NCBI RefSeq assembly: GCF_003148825.1
Contig: NZ_QGGZ01000001.1
Coordinates: 1 to 64,000, forward strand
Reading direction: 5' to 3'
From: Streptomyces sp. CG 926
GTDB lineage: Bacteria; Actinomycetota; Actinomycetes; Streptomycetales; Streptomycetaceae
DNA length: 64,000 nt
How positions within the stretch are numbered: the stretch's first letter is position 1; every line of letters begins with the position of its first letter. The position numbers and the translations under genes are program-made. Shown piece after piece: positions 16,525-24,841 of the stretch. The notes beneath the pieces were generated by a model. It was not told the DNA's origin and did no database searches. It worked only from the letters and a program-made list of their open reading frames with translations.

Positions 16525-17826
16525 TCAGGCGCTCTCCAGCGGAAGGCTCCCGTCCGAGGACTGCGGCTGCAGGGCCGGGTCCGCCGTCGCGTCGGGAACG
16601 ATCGCGTTCGGGTCGTAAGGGGCGTTGGGGTCGGAGGTGATGTCCGGGCCGAACGGATCGGCCGGGTCGCCGGGCAGCGCGCCCGATCCGTCGGGAGCAG
16701 GCTGAAGGGCTTGCTCACCGGGGTCCAGGGGCGGCATGTCGGTCGTGCCGTCCCAGGGGTTGCCGGACGGCGGACGCTGCGGCTGCTCCGGCTGTCGCGG
16801 CCGGGTGGACGGGTTCGACGGTGTGCCCGGCTTCTGCGGCTGGTTCCCGCCGGCGGAGTTCTGCGAGGCCTGCGGGTCCTGCGCGCAGTCCGTCGCCCCG
16901 GGCGCCGGCGCCGCGGGGGCGTTCGGTGCGGCCGGTGCGTTCGGTGCGGCCTGGTTCGGCGGGCAGGGCTCGCCGGACGCGGCCCCGGACGGGGTGATCG
17001 GGCCGTCCGGGATGCCGGCGGACGGGTCGTACGGGGGCAGCGCGTTCGGGGTCCGGTCCTGTGCTCCGTCGTCGCCCCGCTTGCGCTCGATCCAGGTGTT
17101 GTCGGCGATGTTGACGATCACCAGGCTGTTGATCACGTGGGCGGTGGGTTCGATGACGACGACCTGGTTGGCCTGGTAGCCGCTCCACGGGTCGCCCTTG
17201 TGCAGGGGGGACCCCTTGGCGGTGCGCGGGGCGGCCAGCGGGTTTCCGCAGCCGCAGCGGACCCGGGGCATGCCGTGCTCGTCCACGAGAACGGCGGTGC
17301 CGGCCTGGAGGACGGACTGGAAGCCGTCGGCGGCGCCGTCGCGGAAGGCGTGGTTGGTGACCCGGGTGTCGGCGCGCAGGACGACGGGAGTCAGGCCGCG
17401 CAGGAATTCGGGGATCTTCTCCTCTTGGATGTTCGCGGCCTCGGCGAAGGCGCGGGCCTTGGCCTCGTCGCCGGTCAGGAAGCCGACCTGCTGTTCCACG
17501 TCGCAGCTGCCGAGCCGCTGGGTGCCTCCGTACAGGCCGGGGGTGGCCGCGTTGACGGTGCGGATGCCCTGGCCGGTCGCGTTGGGCAGCGGGGGCTGTA
17601 CGGGGGCGGACTCGGCGGTGGCCGAGGAGGGGGTGAAGGGGTCGGGACCGGCCGACACCACGGGCTGGAGGTAGACCTCCTGGCTCTCGGCCCCCGGTGC
17701 ACCCTTCGGCTCCTCCGGGCTGCCGCACGCCACGGCGAGGAGGCCGAGGAGGGCGAAGAGGGCTGCTCCTGCGGGTGCATGACGACGCGACGCCTGACGT
17801 GGTGTCGGAAGTGACGATCCGTTCAC
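16525..17826 (-). CDS. DUF6777 lipoprotein
   Basis: A 433-residue exported lipoprotein. The lipobox LLAVAC (Cys34) sits after an Arg-rich N-terminus and a hydrophobic helix. About residues 60-285 form the folded domain, resembling DUF6777 as I know it in Streptomyces, with conserved-looking VRCGCGNPL and EPTAHVINSLVIVNI. The last 150 residues are Pro/Ala/Asn/Asp-rich with short repeats (APNAPAAPNAPA), typical of a wall-spanning tail. The GTG start is supported by GGGAG upstream. It is followed closely by the SpoIIE-type phosphatase, so it may be an outer sensor or partner of that signalling protein; this is inference. Confidence 0.8.
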   Translation of the reverse strand: MNGSSLPTPRQASRRHAPAGAALFALLGLLAVACGSPEEPKGAPGAESQEVYLQPVVSAGPDPFTPSSATAESAPVQPPLPNATGQGIRTVNAATPGLYGGTQRLGSCDVEQQVGFLTGDEAKARAFAEAANIQEEKIPEFLRGLTPVVLRADTRVTNHAFRDGAADGFQSVLQAGTAVLVDEHGMPRVRCGCGNPLAAPRTAKGSPLHKGDPWSGYQANQVVVIEPTAHVINSLVIVNIADNTWIERKRGDDGAQDRTPNALPPYDPSAGIPDGPITPSGAASGEPCPPNQAAPNAPAAPNAPAAPAPGATDCAQDPQASQNSAGGNQPQKPGTPSNPSTRPRQPEQPQRPPSGNPWDGTTDMPPLDPGEQALQPAPDGSGALPGDPADPFGPDITSDPNAPYDPNAIVPDATADPALQPQSSDGSLPLESA

Positions 17827-17901
17827 TTGAATCTCCCTGTTCGCCCCGATTGCTCCCTCTTGTCTGCCGTATCCACGCCGGCGTCGCAACCGGAGCACGC
17901 C

Positions 17902-17956
17902 TTGAACATGTTCAAAGAACGCCGTAGGCTCGCCGATGCGAGTTGAACGCGTTCAA
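17902..17956. promoter_or_regulatory. Two palindromic operators, TTGAAC-N2-GTTCAA
   Basis: TTGAACATGTTCAA (17902-17915) and TTGAACGCGTTCAA (17943-17956) are both perfect 14-bp palindromes whose centres are 41 bp apart, close to four helical turns. They lie between the divergent DUF6777 and YndJ-like genes, the second only 32 bp before the YndJ GTG. Two identical half-site sets on one face of the helix are typical of TetR-family repressor operators. No TetR gene is in the window. Confidence 0.8.
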
Positions 17957-17988
17957 GGCGTTGGCCGCGGCATTGGGGGGAGTCCAGG

Positions 17989-18909
17989 GTGACGGTATTG
18001 GTGAACGTGATCGTCACCCTGGGCATGCTCTACGTCGTCCCGGCGGGCCTACGGCTCGTCGACCCCGTCCGGTTCCTGCGCACGGCCCGCCGCTGGCCGC
18101 TCGCGGCCGTACCCGGTGCGCTGTGCCTGTGGCTGCCGCGCGGACTGCCCGCCACCGCGCTCGCCGCGCCGTACGCGGCCGCCTGCCTGGCGCTCGCCGT
18201 CGCAGCGGTGATCCGGCTGTGGCGCACCCGCTCCTTCACCCCGCCCGCGATCGCCGTCGCCACCGCGCTGATATCCCCGTCGATCGCCGCCACCGCCCTG
18301 GTCGCCGAGCGTGCCGGGTACCGGCTGTTCGGCTTCGACCTCGACATCCTGGCGCTGACCGTGCCGCACTTCCACTTCGCCGGGTTCACCGCCGCCCTGG
18401 TCGCCGGGCTGGTGTGCCGCGCCGCGAACGGCCGCGCCGGGACCGGCGGCCTCGCCCGCGGAGCCGCCTGCAGCGTCCCCGCGGGCACCCTGCTCGTCCT
18501 CCTCGGCTACTTCGTCGACGACTGGGCCGAGCTGCTGGGCGCGGTGGTCCTGACCGGTGGGATGTGGGCCGTGGCCCTGCTCACCTGGCGGGAGATCCGA
18601 CCCGCCGGCCCGGACCGCACCACACGGATCCTGCTCGCCACCTCGGCGGCCGTGCTCGTGGCCACCATGCTGCTCGCCCTGTGGTGGGCGGTAGGCGAGG
18701 CCACCGGGATCACCCACCCCACCCTGACCTGGATGGCCGCCACCCACGGCCTCGGCAACGCCCTCGGATTCGCCCTGTGCTCGGTACTCGCCTGGCGCCG
18801 GCTGACCGCCGAGAGCAGCGTCGTCGACACCAGCGCCGTCGAGAGCAGCGTCGTCGACGCCCGCACCACCGACGCCCGCACCACCGACGCCCGCACGGCC
18901 GAGACCTGA
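17989..18909 (+). CDS. YndJ-like multi-span membrane protein
   Basis: A 306-residue protein with about eight transmembrane helices over residues 1-270, resembling the YndJ family. AERAGYRLFGFDLDILALTVPHFHFAGF is the most distinctive region, with two His in a membrane-border position. The tail (about 277-306) is not conserved-looking: it consists of short tandem repeats of ESSVVD and DARTT units. The GTG start follows GGGGGGAG. Function of the family is unknown. It heads a run with a DUF1990 protein and a lipase-maturation-factor-like protein, behind the twin palindromes. Confidence 0.78.
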   Translation: MTVLVNVIVTLGMLYVVPAGLRLVDPVRFLRTARRWPLAAVPGALCLWLPRGLPATALAAPYAAACLALAVAAVIRLWRTRSFTPPAIAVATALISPSIAATALVAERAGYRLFGFDLDILALTVPHFHFAGFTAALVAGLVCRAANGRAGTGGLARGAACSVPAGTLLVLLGYFVDDWAELLGAVVLTGGMWAVALLTWREIRPAGPDRTTRILLATSAAVLVATMLLALWWAVGEATGITHPTLTWMAATHGLGNALGFALCSVLAWRRLTAESSVVDTSAVESSVVDARTTDARTTDARTAET

Positions 18910-18992
18910 GCGGCCGACCGTCCGGACCGCCGGACCGGCGACCGCCCCGAGCCCCGACCACGTACCACCTCCGACCGAGTGGAGATCTCGCC

Positions 18993-19526
18993 ATGACCCG
19001 CCTCATCAGCGCCGGCCGGGAGACCGTCAACTACCCCGACCGGGGCGCGACGGCCCACCGACCGCTGCCCGCCGGCTACAACCACCTGCACCACCGCACC
19101 CGCCTCGGACACGGCCGGGCCGTCTTCGAGGCCGCCGGAACCGCCGTCACCACCTTCCACGCCCACCGGACCTCCGGCATGCGCGTGCAGGCCGAGGACG
19201 GCACGGTCCGACCGGGCGGCCGGGTGATCGTCGGAATCGGCCTCGGGCCGCTGCGCATCGACGCGCCGTGCGAGGTGATCTGGACCTCGTACGAGCCCGC
19301 CCGCATCGGCTTCGCCTACGGAACCCTGGCCGGCCACCCGGAGTGCGGCGAGGAGTCCTTCGTCGTGGACATGGACCCGGACGGCACGGTGTGGTTCACG
19401 GTCACCGCCTTCAGCCGCCCGAACACCTGGTACACCCGCCTCGCCGGCCCGGTGATCCCCTTCCTCCAGCTGAGCTACGCCCGCCTGCTCGGTCACCACC
19501 TGGGCAAGCTGGCCACCAGCGGCTGA
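18993..19526 (+). CDS. DUF1990 family protein
   Basis: A 177-residue protein without signal peptide or membrane helix. It carries the DUF1990 pattern: NYPDRGATAHRPLPAGYNHL near the start, GRAVFEAAGTAV, and GFAYGTLAGHPECGEESF followed by FTVTAFSRP. The family has a lipocalin/START-like appearance and no proven biochemical role. The ATG is supported by GGAGAT 9 bases upstream. It starts 83 bp after the YndJ-like gene and ends 20 bp before the next gene, so the three are likely cotranscribed. Confidence 0.85.
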   Translation: MTRLISAGRETVNYPDRGATAHRPLPAGYNHLHHRTRLGHGRAVFEAAGTAVTTFHAHRTSGMRVQAEDGTVRPGGRVIVGIGLGPLRIDAPCEVIWTSYEPARIGFAYGTLAGHPECGEESFVVDMDPDGTVWFTVTAFSRPNTWYTRLAGPVIPFLQLSYARLLGHHLGKLATSG

Positions 19527-19546
19527 CCGGTCCGATACTGGAGGGG

Positions 19547-20986
19547 ATGGACTGGTTCACGGCGCCCGGATACTGGCTCGCCCGGCTGGTCTTCCAGCGG
19601 GCCCTGGCCGGGGTCTACCTCGTCGCCTTCCTCGGGGCCGCCCTGCAGTTCCGGGCCCTGATCGGGGCGCACGGCATGACGCCCGTACCGCGCTACGTAC
19701 GGTACGTGCCCTTCCGGCGCGCCCCCAGCCTCTTCCAACTGCGCTACTCCGACCGGCTCTTCGCCGGCTGCGCCTGGGTCGGCGCGGCGCTGGCCGCGGC
19801 CCTGGCCGCCGGGGCCGGCGACGAGGTGCCCCTGGCCGTGGCCATGACGATGTGGGCCGTGCTGTGGCTGCTCTACCTCTCGATCGTGAACGTGGGGCAG
19901 ACCTGGTACTCCTTCGGCTGGGAGTCGCTGCTGCTGGAGGTGGGCTTCCTCGCCGTCTTCCTCGGCAACGCGCGCGCCGGTCCGCCCGTGCTGGTGCTGT
20001 GGCTGCTGCGCTGGGTGCTCTTCCGCGTGGAATTCGGGGCCGGGCTGATCAAGATGCGCGGGGACCCCTGCTGGCGCAAGCTGACCTGCCTGTACTTCCA
20101 CCACGAGACGCAGCCGATGGCCGGGCCGCTGAGCTGGTTCTTCCACCGTCTGCCGAAACCGCTGCACCGGGTGGAGTGCGCGGCCAACCACGTGACCCAA
20201 CTGATCGTCCCGGTGCTGCTGTTCACCCCGCAGCCGGTGGCCTCGTACGCCGCCGGGATCATCATCGCGACACAGCTGTGGTTGGTGCTCTCGGGCAATT
20301 TCGCCTGGCTGAACTGGTTGACGATCATCCTGGCCGTCTCGGCCGTGGACTTCACCGACCTGGTGGGCGCGCCACCGGCGGCCGCCTCGCGCACGGGTCC
20401 GGTGTGGTTCGTGGTCCTGGTGTGCGCGGTGACCGCGCTGGTGCTGTTCCTCAGCCGGCACCCGGTGCTCAACATGGTCTCGCGCCGCCAGGTGATGAAC
20501 CGCTCCTTCGACGCGCTGCACCTGGTCAACACCTACGGGGCCTTCGGCTCGGTCGGTCGGGTCCGGATGGAGGTGGCCGTGGAGGGCACCGCTGACCGGG
20601 TGCCGCGCGCGGACGGGGACTGGCGCGAGTACGGCTTCAAGGGCAAGCCGGGTGAACCGGACCGGCTGCCCCGCCAGTTCGCCCCCTACCACCTGCGACT
20701 GGACTGGTTGATGTGGTTCGCCGCGATCTCCCCCGACTACGCGCGGGACTGGTTCGGGCCGTTCGTGGAGCGGCTGCTGGCGGGTGACCGAGACACCCTG
20801 AGGCTGCTGCGCGCCAACCCGTTCCCGGACGCCCCGCCCGTCCATGTCCGCGCCCTGCTGTACCGCTACCGGTTCACCACCTGGCGGGAGCGTCGCGAGA
20901 CGGGGGCCTGGTGGCATCGCACGCTCGTGCGCGAGTACCTTCCGCCGACCCGCCTCGCGGACGCGCACCGCTCAGAGCCCGAGTAG
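19547..20986 (+). CDS. Lipase maturation factor-like membrane protein
   Basis: A 479-residue protein with about eight to ten transmembrane helices in residues 10-325 and a soluble C-terminal part. WYSFGWESLLLEVGFLAVFL, EFGAGLIKMRGDPCWRKLTCL and YFHHETQPMAGPLSWFFHRLP correspond to the conserved core of the lipase maturation factor (LMF1-like) family, and YGAFGSVGRVRMEV with WREYGFKGKPG to its C-terminal domain. In animals LMF1 helps lipases fold in the ER; the bacterial role is not known. The start has a perfect GGAGGGG site. Its 3' end overlaps the convergent epimerase gene by 15 bp. Confidence 0.85.
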   Translation: MDWFTAPGYWLARLVFQRALAGVYLVAFLGAALQFRALIGAHGMTPVPRYVRYVPFRRAPSLFQLRYSDRLFAGCAWVGAALAAALAAGAGDEVPLAVAMTMWAVLWLLYLSIVNVGQTWYSFGWESLLLEVGFLAVFLGNARAGPPVLVLWLLRWVLFRVEFGAGLIKMRGDPCWRKLTCLYFHHETQPMAGPLSWFFHRLPKPLHRVECAANHVTQLIVPVLLFTPQPVASYAAGIIIATQLWLVLSGNFAWLNWLTIILAVSAVDFTDLVGAPPAAASRTGPVWFVVLVCAVTALVLFLSRHPVLNMVSRRQVMNRSFDALHLVNTYGAFGSVGRVRMEVAVEGTADRVPRADGDWREYGFKGKPGEPDRLPRQFAPYHLRLDWLMWFAAISPDYARDWFGPFVERLLAGDRDTLRLLRANPFPDAPPVHVRALLYRYRFTTWRERRETGAWWHRTLVREYLPPTRLADAHRSEPE

Positions 20987-21955
20987 CGCGGCCTCCCGCT
21001 CCGCGGAGATGCCCTTGGCCGGTACGTCGGGGCGCTGCGGGGCGGCTCCGCCGAGGCTGCGCAGCCAGGCCCAGGTGTCGGCCACGGTCTCCTCGACCGG
21101 CCGGCACCGCAGGCCGGCGGCCAGTGCCTTGGAGACGTCCCCGCGGTGCATGTGGTCGTAGGCCTCCCCCTCGGGCACCCAGACCGGGAGCTCGGTCCAG
21201 GGCTCGACGCCCGCCTCCAGGATCCGGGCCGGGTCGGTCCAGCGCAGTTCGGCTCCGCCCCCGGTGGTGGCGGCGCAGGCGTCGAGGAGAGCGCCCATCG
21301 TTGCGTGTCCGGGCGGCGCGACCAGGTTGTAGGCACCCGAGCGCCCCGCCTCGGCGGCGTCCAGGGTCCAGCGGGCCAGGTCGCGTACGTCGATGTACTG
21401 GATCGGGAGTTCGCGCGGGCCGGGGGCGAGCACCGGTCCACCGCGGGCGGCGCGGTTCAGCCACCACGGCAGCCGGCCGACGTTCTCGTACGGGCCGAGG
21501 ATCAGCCCGGCGCGTACGAGCAGGGCGCGGTCCCCGAAGGCGTCGAGGACGGCGAGTTCACCGCCCCGCTTGTCCTCGGCGTAGCCGGTCGACCCGGCGT
21601 CCGGCGAGCCCTCGACCAGGGCCCCGTCCTCGGCGAGACCGGCGGGGGCGGGGTAGGTGTACACCGAGCGGGTGGAGATGTACGCGTACCGCGCGGCCCG
21701 GTCGCGCAGCAGGCGGGCGCTGTCGCGTACGGCCGTGGGGGCGCCGCCCCAGGTGTCGACGACCAGGTCCCACTCCCCCGCGCCCAGGGCGGCCTGCCCG
21801 CCCGGGGCGGTGCGGTCCCCATGGAGGGCGGAGGTGCCCGGCGGGGGCGCGTGGTGTCCGCGGTGGAAGACGGTCACCTCCCAGCCCCGGGTCAGGGCGT
21901 CCTCGGTGATCGCACGTCCGACGAATTCGGTACCACCCAGCATCAGCAGCTTCAT
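20972..21955 (-). CDS. NAD-dependent epimerase/dehydratase family protein
   Basis: A 327-residue extended-SDR protein. The N-terminus MKLLMLGGTEFVGR is a dinucleotide-binding loop of the GGTxFxG type. TRSVY supplies the Ser/Tyr region and GYAEDKRG stands where YxxxK is expected: Tyr is displaced, so catalysis of the classical kind is uncertain. LVRAGLILGPYENVGRLPWWL and PIQYIDVRDLARW are typical of atypical SDRs used on nucleotide sugars or as reductases. Substrate unknown. It converges on, and overlaps by 15 bp, the lipase-maturation-like gene. Confidence 0.85.
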   Translation of the reverse strand: MKLLMLGGTEFVGRAITEDALTRGWEVTVFHRGHHAPPPGTSALHGDRTAPGGQAALGAGEWDLVVDTWGGAPTAVRDSARLLRDRAARYAYISTRSVYTYPAPAGLAEDGALVEGSPDAGSTGYAEDKRGGELAVLDAFGDRALLVRAGLILGPYENVGRLPWWLNRAARGGPVLAPGPRELPIQYIDVRDLARWTLDAAEAGRSGAYNLVAPPGHATMGALLDACAATTGGGAELRWTDPARILEAGVEPWTELPVWVPEGEAYDHMHRGDVSKALAAGLRCRPVEETVADTWAWLRSLGGAAPQRPDVPAKGISAEREAALLGL

Positions 21956-22081
21956 GCCCGTCAGCCTGCCGGGGCGGGCGGGGCGGCGGAAGCGGTGATC
22001 GCCGTGGGCGATGACGCTCAGGGCGTAGCCGGTCCGGGAACCTCACCGGGGCCGGCGCCCCGGCCTTCGTCCGGGCAGGGC

Positions 22082-22116
22082 AGCGCCCCCGGTGCTCGTG
22101 GGCACGAGGGGGCGCT
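22082..22116 (-). terminator. Hairpin terminator after the 57-residue small gene
   Basis: AGCGCCCCC (22082-22090) pairs perfectly with GGGGGCGCT (22108-22116). The 17-nt loop can itself pair in part (TGCTCG with a neighbouring CACGA). It lies 18 bp past the stop of the small leftward gene. Confidence 0.75.
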
Positions 22117-22133
22117 TGGCACCGCTGTGCGGA

Positions 22134-22307
22134 CTAGTCGATACCGGGCAGGATGTGCGCCTCCGCCAGGTCGTCCTCGTAGCCGGCCAGCCGGATCGGG
22201 GCGGATCGGGCCCAGACCTCGAGGCTTCCGAGTTCGTCGGTCCGGGGCTTCACCCTCGTACCCGTCCGCTCCATCGCCGTCGGTTCGGGCTTCGTCTTCT
22301 CAGTCAC
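22134..22307 (-). CDS. 57-residue small protein, unknown (possible peptide precursor)
   Basis: A short gene with strong signals: a GTG start preceded by GAAGGAG at ideal spacing, and its own terminator. The protein starts VTEKTKPEPTAMERTG, continues with a basic stretch, then a more conserved-looking half with DELGSLEVWARSAPIRL, and ends DLAEAHILPGID. There is no signal peptide or cysteine. The charged leader followed by an aromatic-containing C-terminal half recalls ribosomal-peptide precursors, but no modifying enzyme is adjacent. I do not recognise the family. Confidence 0.7.
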   Translation of the reverse strand: MTEKTKPEPTAMERTGTRVKPRTDELGSLEVWARSAPIRLAGYEDDLAEAHILPGID

Positions 22308-22444
22308 CGCGCACTCCTTCGTGTCGCGCAACCCGGCAAGCGGACCGCGCGCCGGGCAAGGGATGAAAGGTTTCCGGACGCGGTGGCGCCTTAGTGGAGC
22401 GCGGCCCGGATGGGGGCCGTCTTGATGCCCCAGAGTACACATAT

Positions 22445-22460
22445 GAGCGGACCTCCGCTC
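22445..22460. promoter_or_regulatory. 16-bp palindrome in a divergent promoter region
   Basis: GAGCGGA-CC-TCCGCTC has perfect 7-bp arms. It lies between the 57-residue gene and the HD-like gene, next to the AT-richest stretch (acacatatgag). It may be an operator for either gene. The regulator is unknown. Confidence 0.45.
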
Positions 22461-22585
22461 GATAGGAAGGCAAAATCCGCTGCGCCCTCTTACTTTCGCT
22501 CCTGGTTCAGCAAGTCGTGGTGCTGCGGGTACGTGAAGGGTGATCTGCTCGACCCCGGACGCGCGGGGCGTGACGGAGGGGGTCG

Positions 22586-23107
22586 ATGGTGACGAGGTCC
22601 GAAGTGCCCGAGGCTCAAGTCCCTTACGTCACAAGCGTGCTGGAGCTGATGGAGCTGTTGCGCGCCGACCCCGACGACCGGGGCCTGCGCACCGCGGCCC
22701 TCCTGCGTCGCTCACACCCCTTCGACAAAGAACTGCAGATCGCGGGCTTGGTGCACTGCCTCGGAAGTTTGCTCCGTCTGAGTGACGGAGCGGTTACGGT
22801 CGGGGTGGCGGCGGAGTCGATCCGCCCGCTGCTGGGTGAGCGGGTGGCCCTCCTGGTACGGCTGCAGGCGCCGCACCGGTCCGCCGACCGGTACGCCGGA
22901 CACCGCGCCGGCGACGACGCGGAGGCGGTGGCCACCCTGTGTCAGGCCCGGGACGCGGCCGCCGCGGCCGGCCTGGACGCGGGCGTACTGGAGGACTGGC
23001 AGCCGCTGCTGGAACTGGTCGCGGCCGGTGCCTGCCGGGCCGGGGCCCCCGCGAACGCACTCGACCCCCTCGGTTCGCCGAGGGGGTCGAGCAGGCCGTA
23101 CCGGTAG
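22586..23107 (+). CDS. HD-domain-like protein with degenerate metal site
   Basis: A 173-residue cytoplasmic protein resembling HD-superfamily phosphohydrolases of the PhnZ / inositol-oxygenase-like type: SHPFDKELQIAGLVH is followed by a helical core and IRPLLGERVALLVRLQ. Where active members read VHDxGH, this one reads VHCLGS (His57, Cys58, Ser61), and the later His ligand expected before the IRPLLG helix is also absent. It is therefore probably not a working metallo-phosphohydrolase. The ATG is preceded by GGAGGGGG. The last 16 codons overlap a terminator hairpin. Confidence 0.72.
   Translation: MVTRSEVPEAQVPYVTSVLELMELLRADPDDRGLRTAALLRRSHPFDKELQIAGLVHCLGSLLRLSDGAVTVGVAAESIRPLLGERVALLVRLQAPHRSADRYAGHRAGDDAEAVATLCQARDAAAAAGLDAGVLEDWQPLLELVAAGACRAGAPANALDPLGSPRGSSRPYR
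23060..23091. terminator. UUCG-capped hairpin inside the 3' end of the HD-like gene
   Basis: CTCGACCCCCTCGG (23060-23073) and CCGAGGGGGTCGAG (23078-23091) form a perfect 14-bp stem closed by the very stable TTCG tetraloop. It ends 16 bp before the stop codon, and the next gene is convergent, so it can end transcription from both sides. Confidence 0.85.
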
Positions 23108-23135
23108 GAGCCGGTCCGGAGTGGTTCCGGAGTGG

Positions 23136-24635
23136 TTACCAGTTCGCCGGGGCGTAGTCCTTGAGGAAGACGCCGAACAGGTCCTCGCCGGCTTCGCCGC
23201 GGACGATCGGGTCGTAGACGCGGGCCGCGCCGTCGACCAGGTCGAGCGGGGCGTGGAAGCCCTCCTCGGCCAGGCGCAGCTTGTCGAAGTGCGGGCGCTC
23301 GTCGGTGATCCAGCCGGTGTCGACCGAGGTCATCAGGATCCGGTCGCTCTGGAACATCTCCTGGCCGCTGGTCCGCGTCACCATGTTCATCGCGGCCTTG
23401 GCGGCATTGGTGTTCGGGTGTCCCGCGCCCTTGTAGCCGCGGCTGAAGACGCCCTCCATCGCGGAGACGTTGACGATGTAGGCCCGGCCGGTGGCGGCCT
23501 TGCGGGCGGCCTCCGCCATGGCCGGCCGAAGTGCGCTGATCAGGATGAACGGCGACGTGTAGTTGCACAGCTGGGTCTCGAGCAGCTCCACCGGGGAGAT
23601 CTGGTCGATGGTCTGCACCCAGGTGTTGCTCTCGACGACGTCGGGCAGCAGGCCGCCCGCGTCGATGGCGGTGCCGGCGAGGTGCCGCTCCAGGCTGGCG
23701 TTGCCCGCGACGAGGGCGAGGTCGGCGACCTTCTGCGCCTCGAGCCCGCTCACGCCGACGGGCAGCGCCGCCAGGCCGTCGACCGCGCCGGAGTTGAAGG
23801 CGCCGATGACGTGGTGGGCGGGGAGCTCACCGGCGGGCAGCGGGGCGCCCTCGCCCTCGACCAGCGCCGCGTAGGCGCTGGGCAGGCGGCGCACGGTCTG
23901 CGTCGCGTTGTTGATCAGGATGTCGAGCGGACCGGCCGCGGCCACCTGCTCGGCGAGGGCCACGGACTGGGCCGGGTCGCGCAGGTCGATGCCGACGACC
24001 TCCAGGCGGTGCATCCAGTCCGCGGAGTCCTCCATCGCCTTGAAGCGGCGGATGGCGTCCTTGGGGAAGCGGGTGGTGATCGTGGTGTGGGCGCCGTCGC
24101 GCAGCAGCCGCAGCGCGATGTACATGCCGATCTTGGCTCGGCCGCCGGTGAGCAGCGCGCGCTTGCCGGTCAGGTCGGCGCGGGCCTCCCGCCTCATCCG
24201 GTTCTCGGTGGCGCAGGCCGGGCAGAGCTGGTGGTAGAAGTAGTCGACCTCGACGTAGCGCGTCTTGCAGACGTAGCAGGAGCGCGGGCGCTGGAGTATC
24301 CCGGCGATCCGGCCGGCCTCCGTGACCGAGGAGGGCAGGATGCCCTCGGTCTCGTCGTCGATGCGCTCGGCGGAGCCGGTGGCGGTGGCCTCGGTGACGG
24401 CCTTGTCGTTGGCGGTCTTGGCGGCGCGACGCTCCTGGCGGCGGCGCTGCTTGACCGTGCGGTAGAGGCCGGCGGTGGCGCGGCGTACGGTGATCGCGTC
24501 GGGGTGGTCGACGTCGAGCTTGTCCAGCTCGTCGAGCACGCTGAGGCAGAGGGCCAGCCGGTCGGGGTCGATACCGGGCCCGAAGGCGTGCCCGTACTCG
24601 TGGCCGTAGTCCTGGCTGTCTTCGGTCACCGTCAT
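23136..24635 (-). CDS. SDR-family oxidoreductase with N-terminal zinc finger
   Basis: A 499-residue protein. Residues 1-115 are a charged helical region with an Arg/Lys-rich segment (VKQRRRQERRAAK). Cys120, Cys123, Cys138 and Cys141 form a CxxC...CxxC zinc-binding site. The Rossmann domain begins at LTGKRALLTGGRAKIG (dinucleotide loop about 163-170), with DILINNATQTVR as the NNA motif and IVNVSAMEG as the Ser motif. At the catalytic Tyr position the sequence is HPNTNAAKAA, so Lys is kept but Tyr is not. The ATG of MTVTEDSQ is chosen (AAGGAA upstream); an ATG 11 codons earlier is possible. Substrate unknown. Confidence 0.82.
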   Translation of the reverse strand: MTVTEDSQDYGHEYGHAFGPGIDPDRLALCLSVLDELDKLDVDHPDAITVRRATAGLYRTVKQRRRQERRAAKTANDKAVTEATATGSAERIDDETEGILPSSVTEAGRIAGILQRPRSCYVCKTRYVEVDYFYHQLCPACATENRMRREARADLTGKRALLTGGRAKIGMYIALRLLRDGAHTTITTRFPKDAIRRFKAMEDSADWMHRLEVVGIDLRDPAQSVALAEQVAAAGPLDILINNATQTVRRLPSAYAALVEGEGAPLPAGELPAHHVIGAFNSGAVDGLAALPVGVSGLEAQKVADLALVAGNASLERHLAGTAIDAGGLLPDVVESNTWVQTIDQISPVELLETQLCNYTSPFILISALRPAMAEAARKAATGRAYIVNVSAMEGVFSRGYKGAGHPNTNAAKAAMNMVTRTSGQEMFQSDRILMTSVDTGWITDERPHFDKLRLAEEGFHAPLDLVDGAARVYDPIVRGEAGEDLFGVFLKDYAPANW

Positions 24636-24841
24636 CGCCGCTGCCGTTCCTTGATCACTCGTCCGCATCCGCCTGCTGCGGAAGTCCTCAAAAGGGCAAC
24701 TGTACGGATGCCACACGCTCGGAGACAAACCTGCTCCTGGCACCCTCACGCATCGCGAGCGGAGCGTCACCGTGTGCGGTCGATCGGTGACGTCGAGGCA
24801 CGGCCGGGGTCGCTTTGCGCTGCCTGAAGGACCACGCTGCG

